Of a stretch of DNA of 5,174 bases, positions 5,127-5,174 are shown one piece after another; position 1 is the stretch's first letter; each line of letters begins with the position of its first letter. The stretch spans positions 1 through 5,174 of the forward strand of contig CALPVM020000181.1 of the NCBI GenBank assembly GCA_943327015.2. The letters run 5' to 3'. Origin of the DNA: Akkermansia muciniphila. Its GTDB lineage: Bacteria; Pseudomonadota; Gammaproteobacteria; Burkholderiales; Burkholderiaceae_C. A program made the translations under genes and the position numbers. Under the pieces are notes generated by a model. It made no database searches. It was given only the letters and a program-made list of their open reading frames with translations, and was not told where the DNA came from.

Positions 5127-5174
5127 ATGAGTCAAGATTCCGGAGCTGCAAAATGTCCGTTCCATGCTGCTGCA
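5127..5174 (+). CDS. katG: Catalase-peroxidase KatG, first 16 codons only
   Basis: The window ends inside this gene. The 16 residues are MSQDSGAAKCPFHAAA. A short polar leader followed by KCPFH is the usual N-terminus of bacterial catalase-peroxidases (E. coli KatG has GKCPFH), which are cytoplasmic haem enzymes that break down hydrogen peroxide. The haem and Met-Tyr-Trp residues lie beyond the window, so the call rests on the N-terminus plus the strong ribosome binding site. Two inverted repeats stand just upstream. A different protein with the same short motif cannot be excluded. Confidence 0.78.
   Translation, partial: MSQDSGAAKCPFHAAA

Overview
The window looks like chromosomal DNA of a Betaproteobacterium, most likely of the order Burkholderiales. 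The clues are the style of the seryl-tRNA synthetase, the serS/tRNA-Ser pair and the KatG-type N-terminus; this is recognition by eye, not a search. The two ends look like core genome. The middle, about 1.3-5.1 kb, is visibly richer in A/T and carries only short accessory genes, all on the minus strand.

Left core (1-1302, plus strand): the C-terminal nine tenths of serS (seryl-tRNA synthetase), then after 27 nt a complete class II tRNA-Ser with anticodon CGA. A likely tRNA promoter overlaps the end of serS. The enzyme and one of its substrates therefore sit side by side. A weak plus-strand terminator follows at 1345-1362.

Minus-strand cluster A (3109 down to 1386): a LysE/RhtB-type six-helix exporter, a small membrane protein of the 'transporter suffix' type whose reading frame is broken at a run of eight A (T on the coding strand), and a DUF4188 protein. 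The broken small gene, when repaired by one base, ends exactly against a possible ATG of the DUF4188 gene. The cluster closes with a good minus-strand terminator (1386-1414) about 165 nt past the last stop.

Minus-strand cluster B (4476 down to 3627): a protein with a remote resemblance to the alkyltransferase/ATL fold (motif PFWRVI where MGMT has PCHRV) and, 34 nt later, a GFA/CENP-V-type zinc protein with all seven zinc cysteines. They are probably co-transcribed.

Between and after these clusters lie two long gene-poor, A/T-rich stretches (3110-3626 and 4477-5126) with several inverted repeats but no convincing gene. The right edge (5127-5174, plus strand) holds the first 16 codons of a catalase-peroxidase (katG) with a clear ribosome binding site, preceded by two adjoining inverted repeats that are candidate operator sites.

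No integrase, insertion sequence, CRISPR array or obvious new defence system is visible. The most noteworthy points are the homopolymer frameshift in the small membrane protein, the ATL-like/GFA pair, the accessory segment beginning just behind a tRNA-Ser gene, and the repeats in front of katG. An organism-wide theme of handling reactive metabolites (GFA, ATL-like, KatG, exporter) is possible but is inference only.
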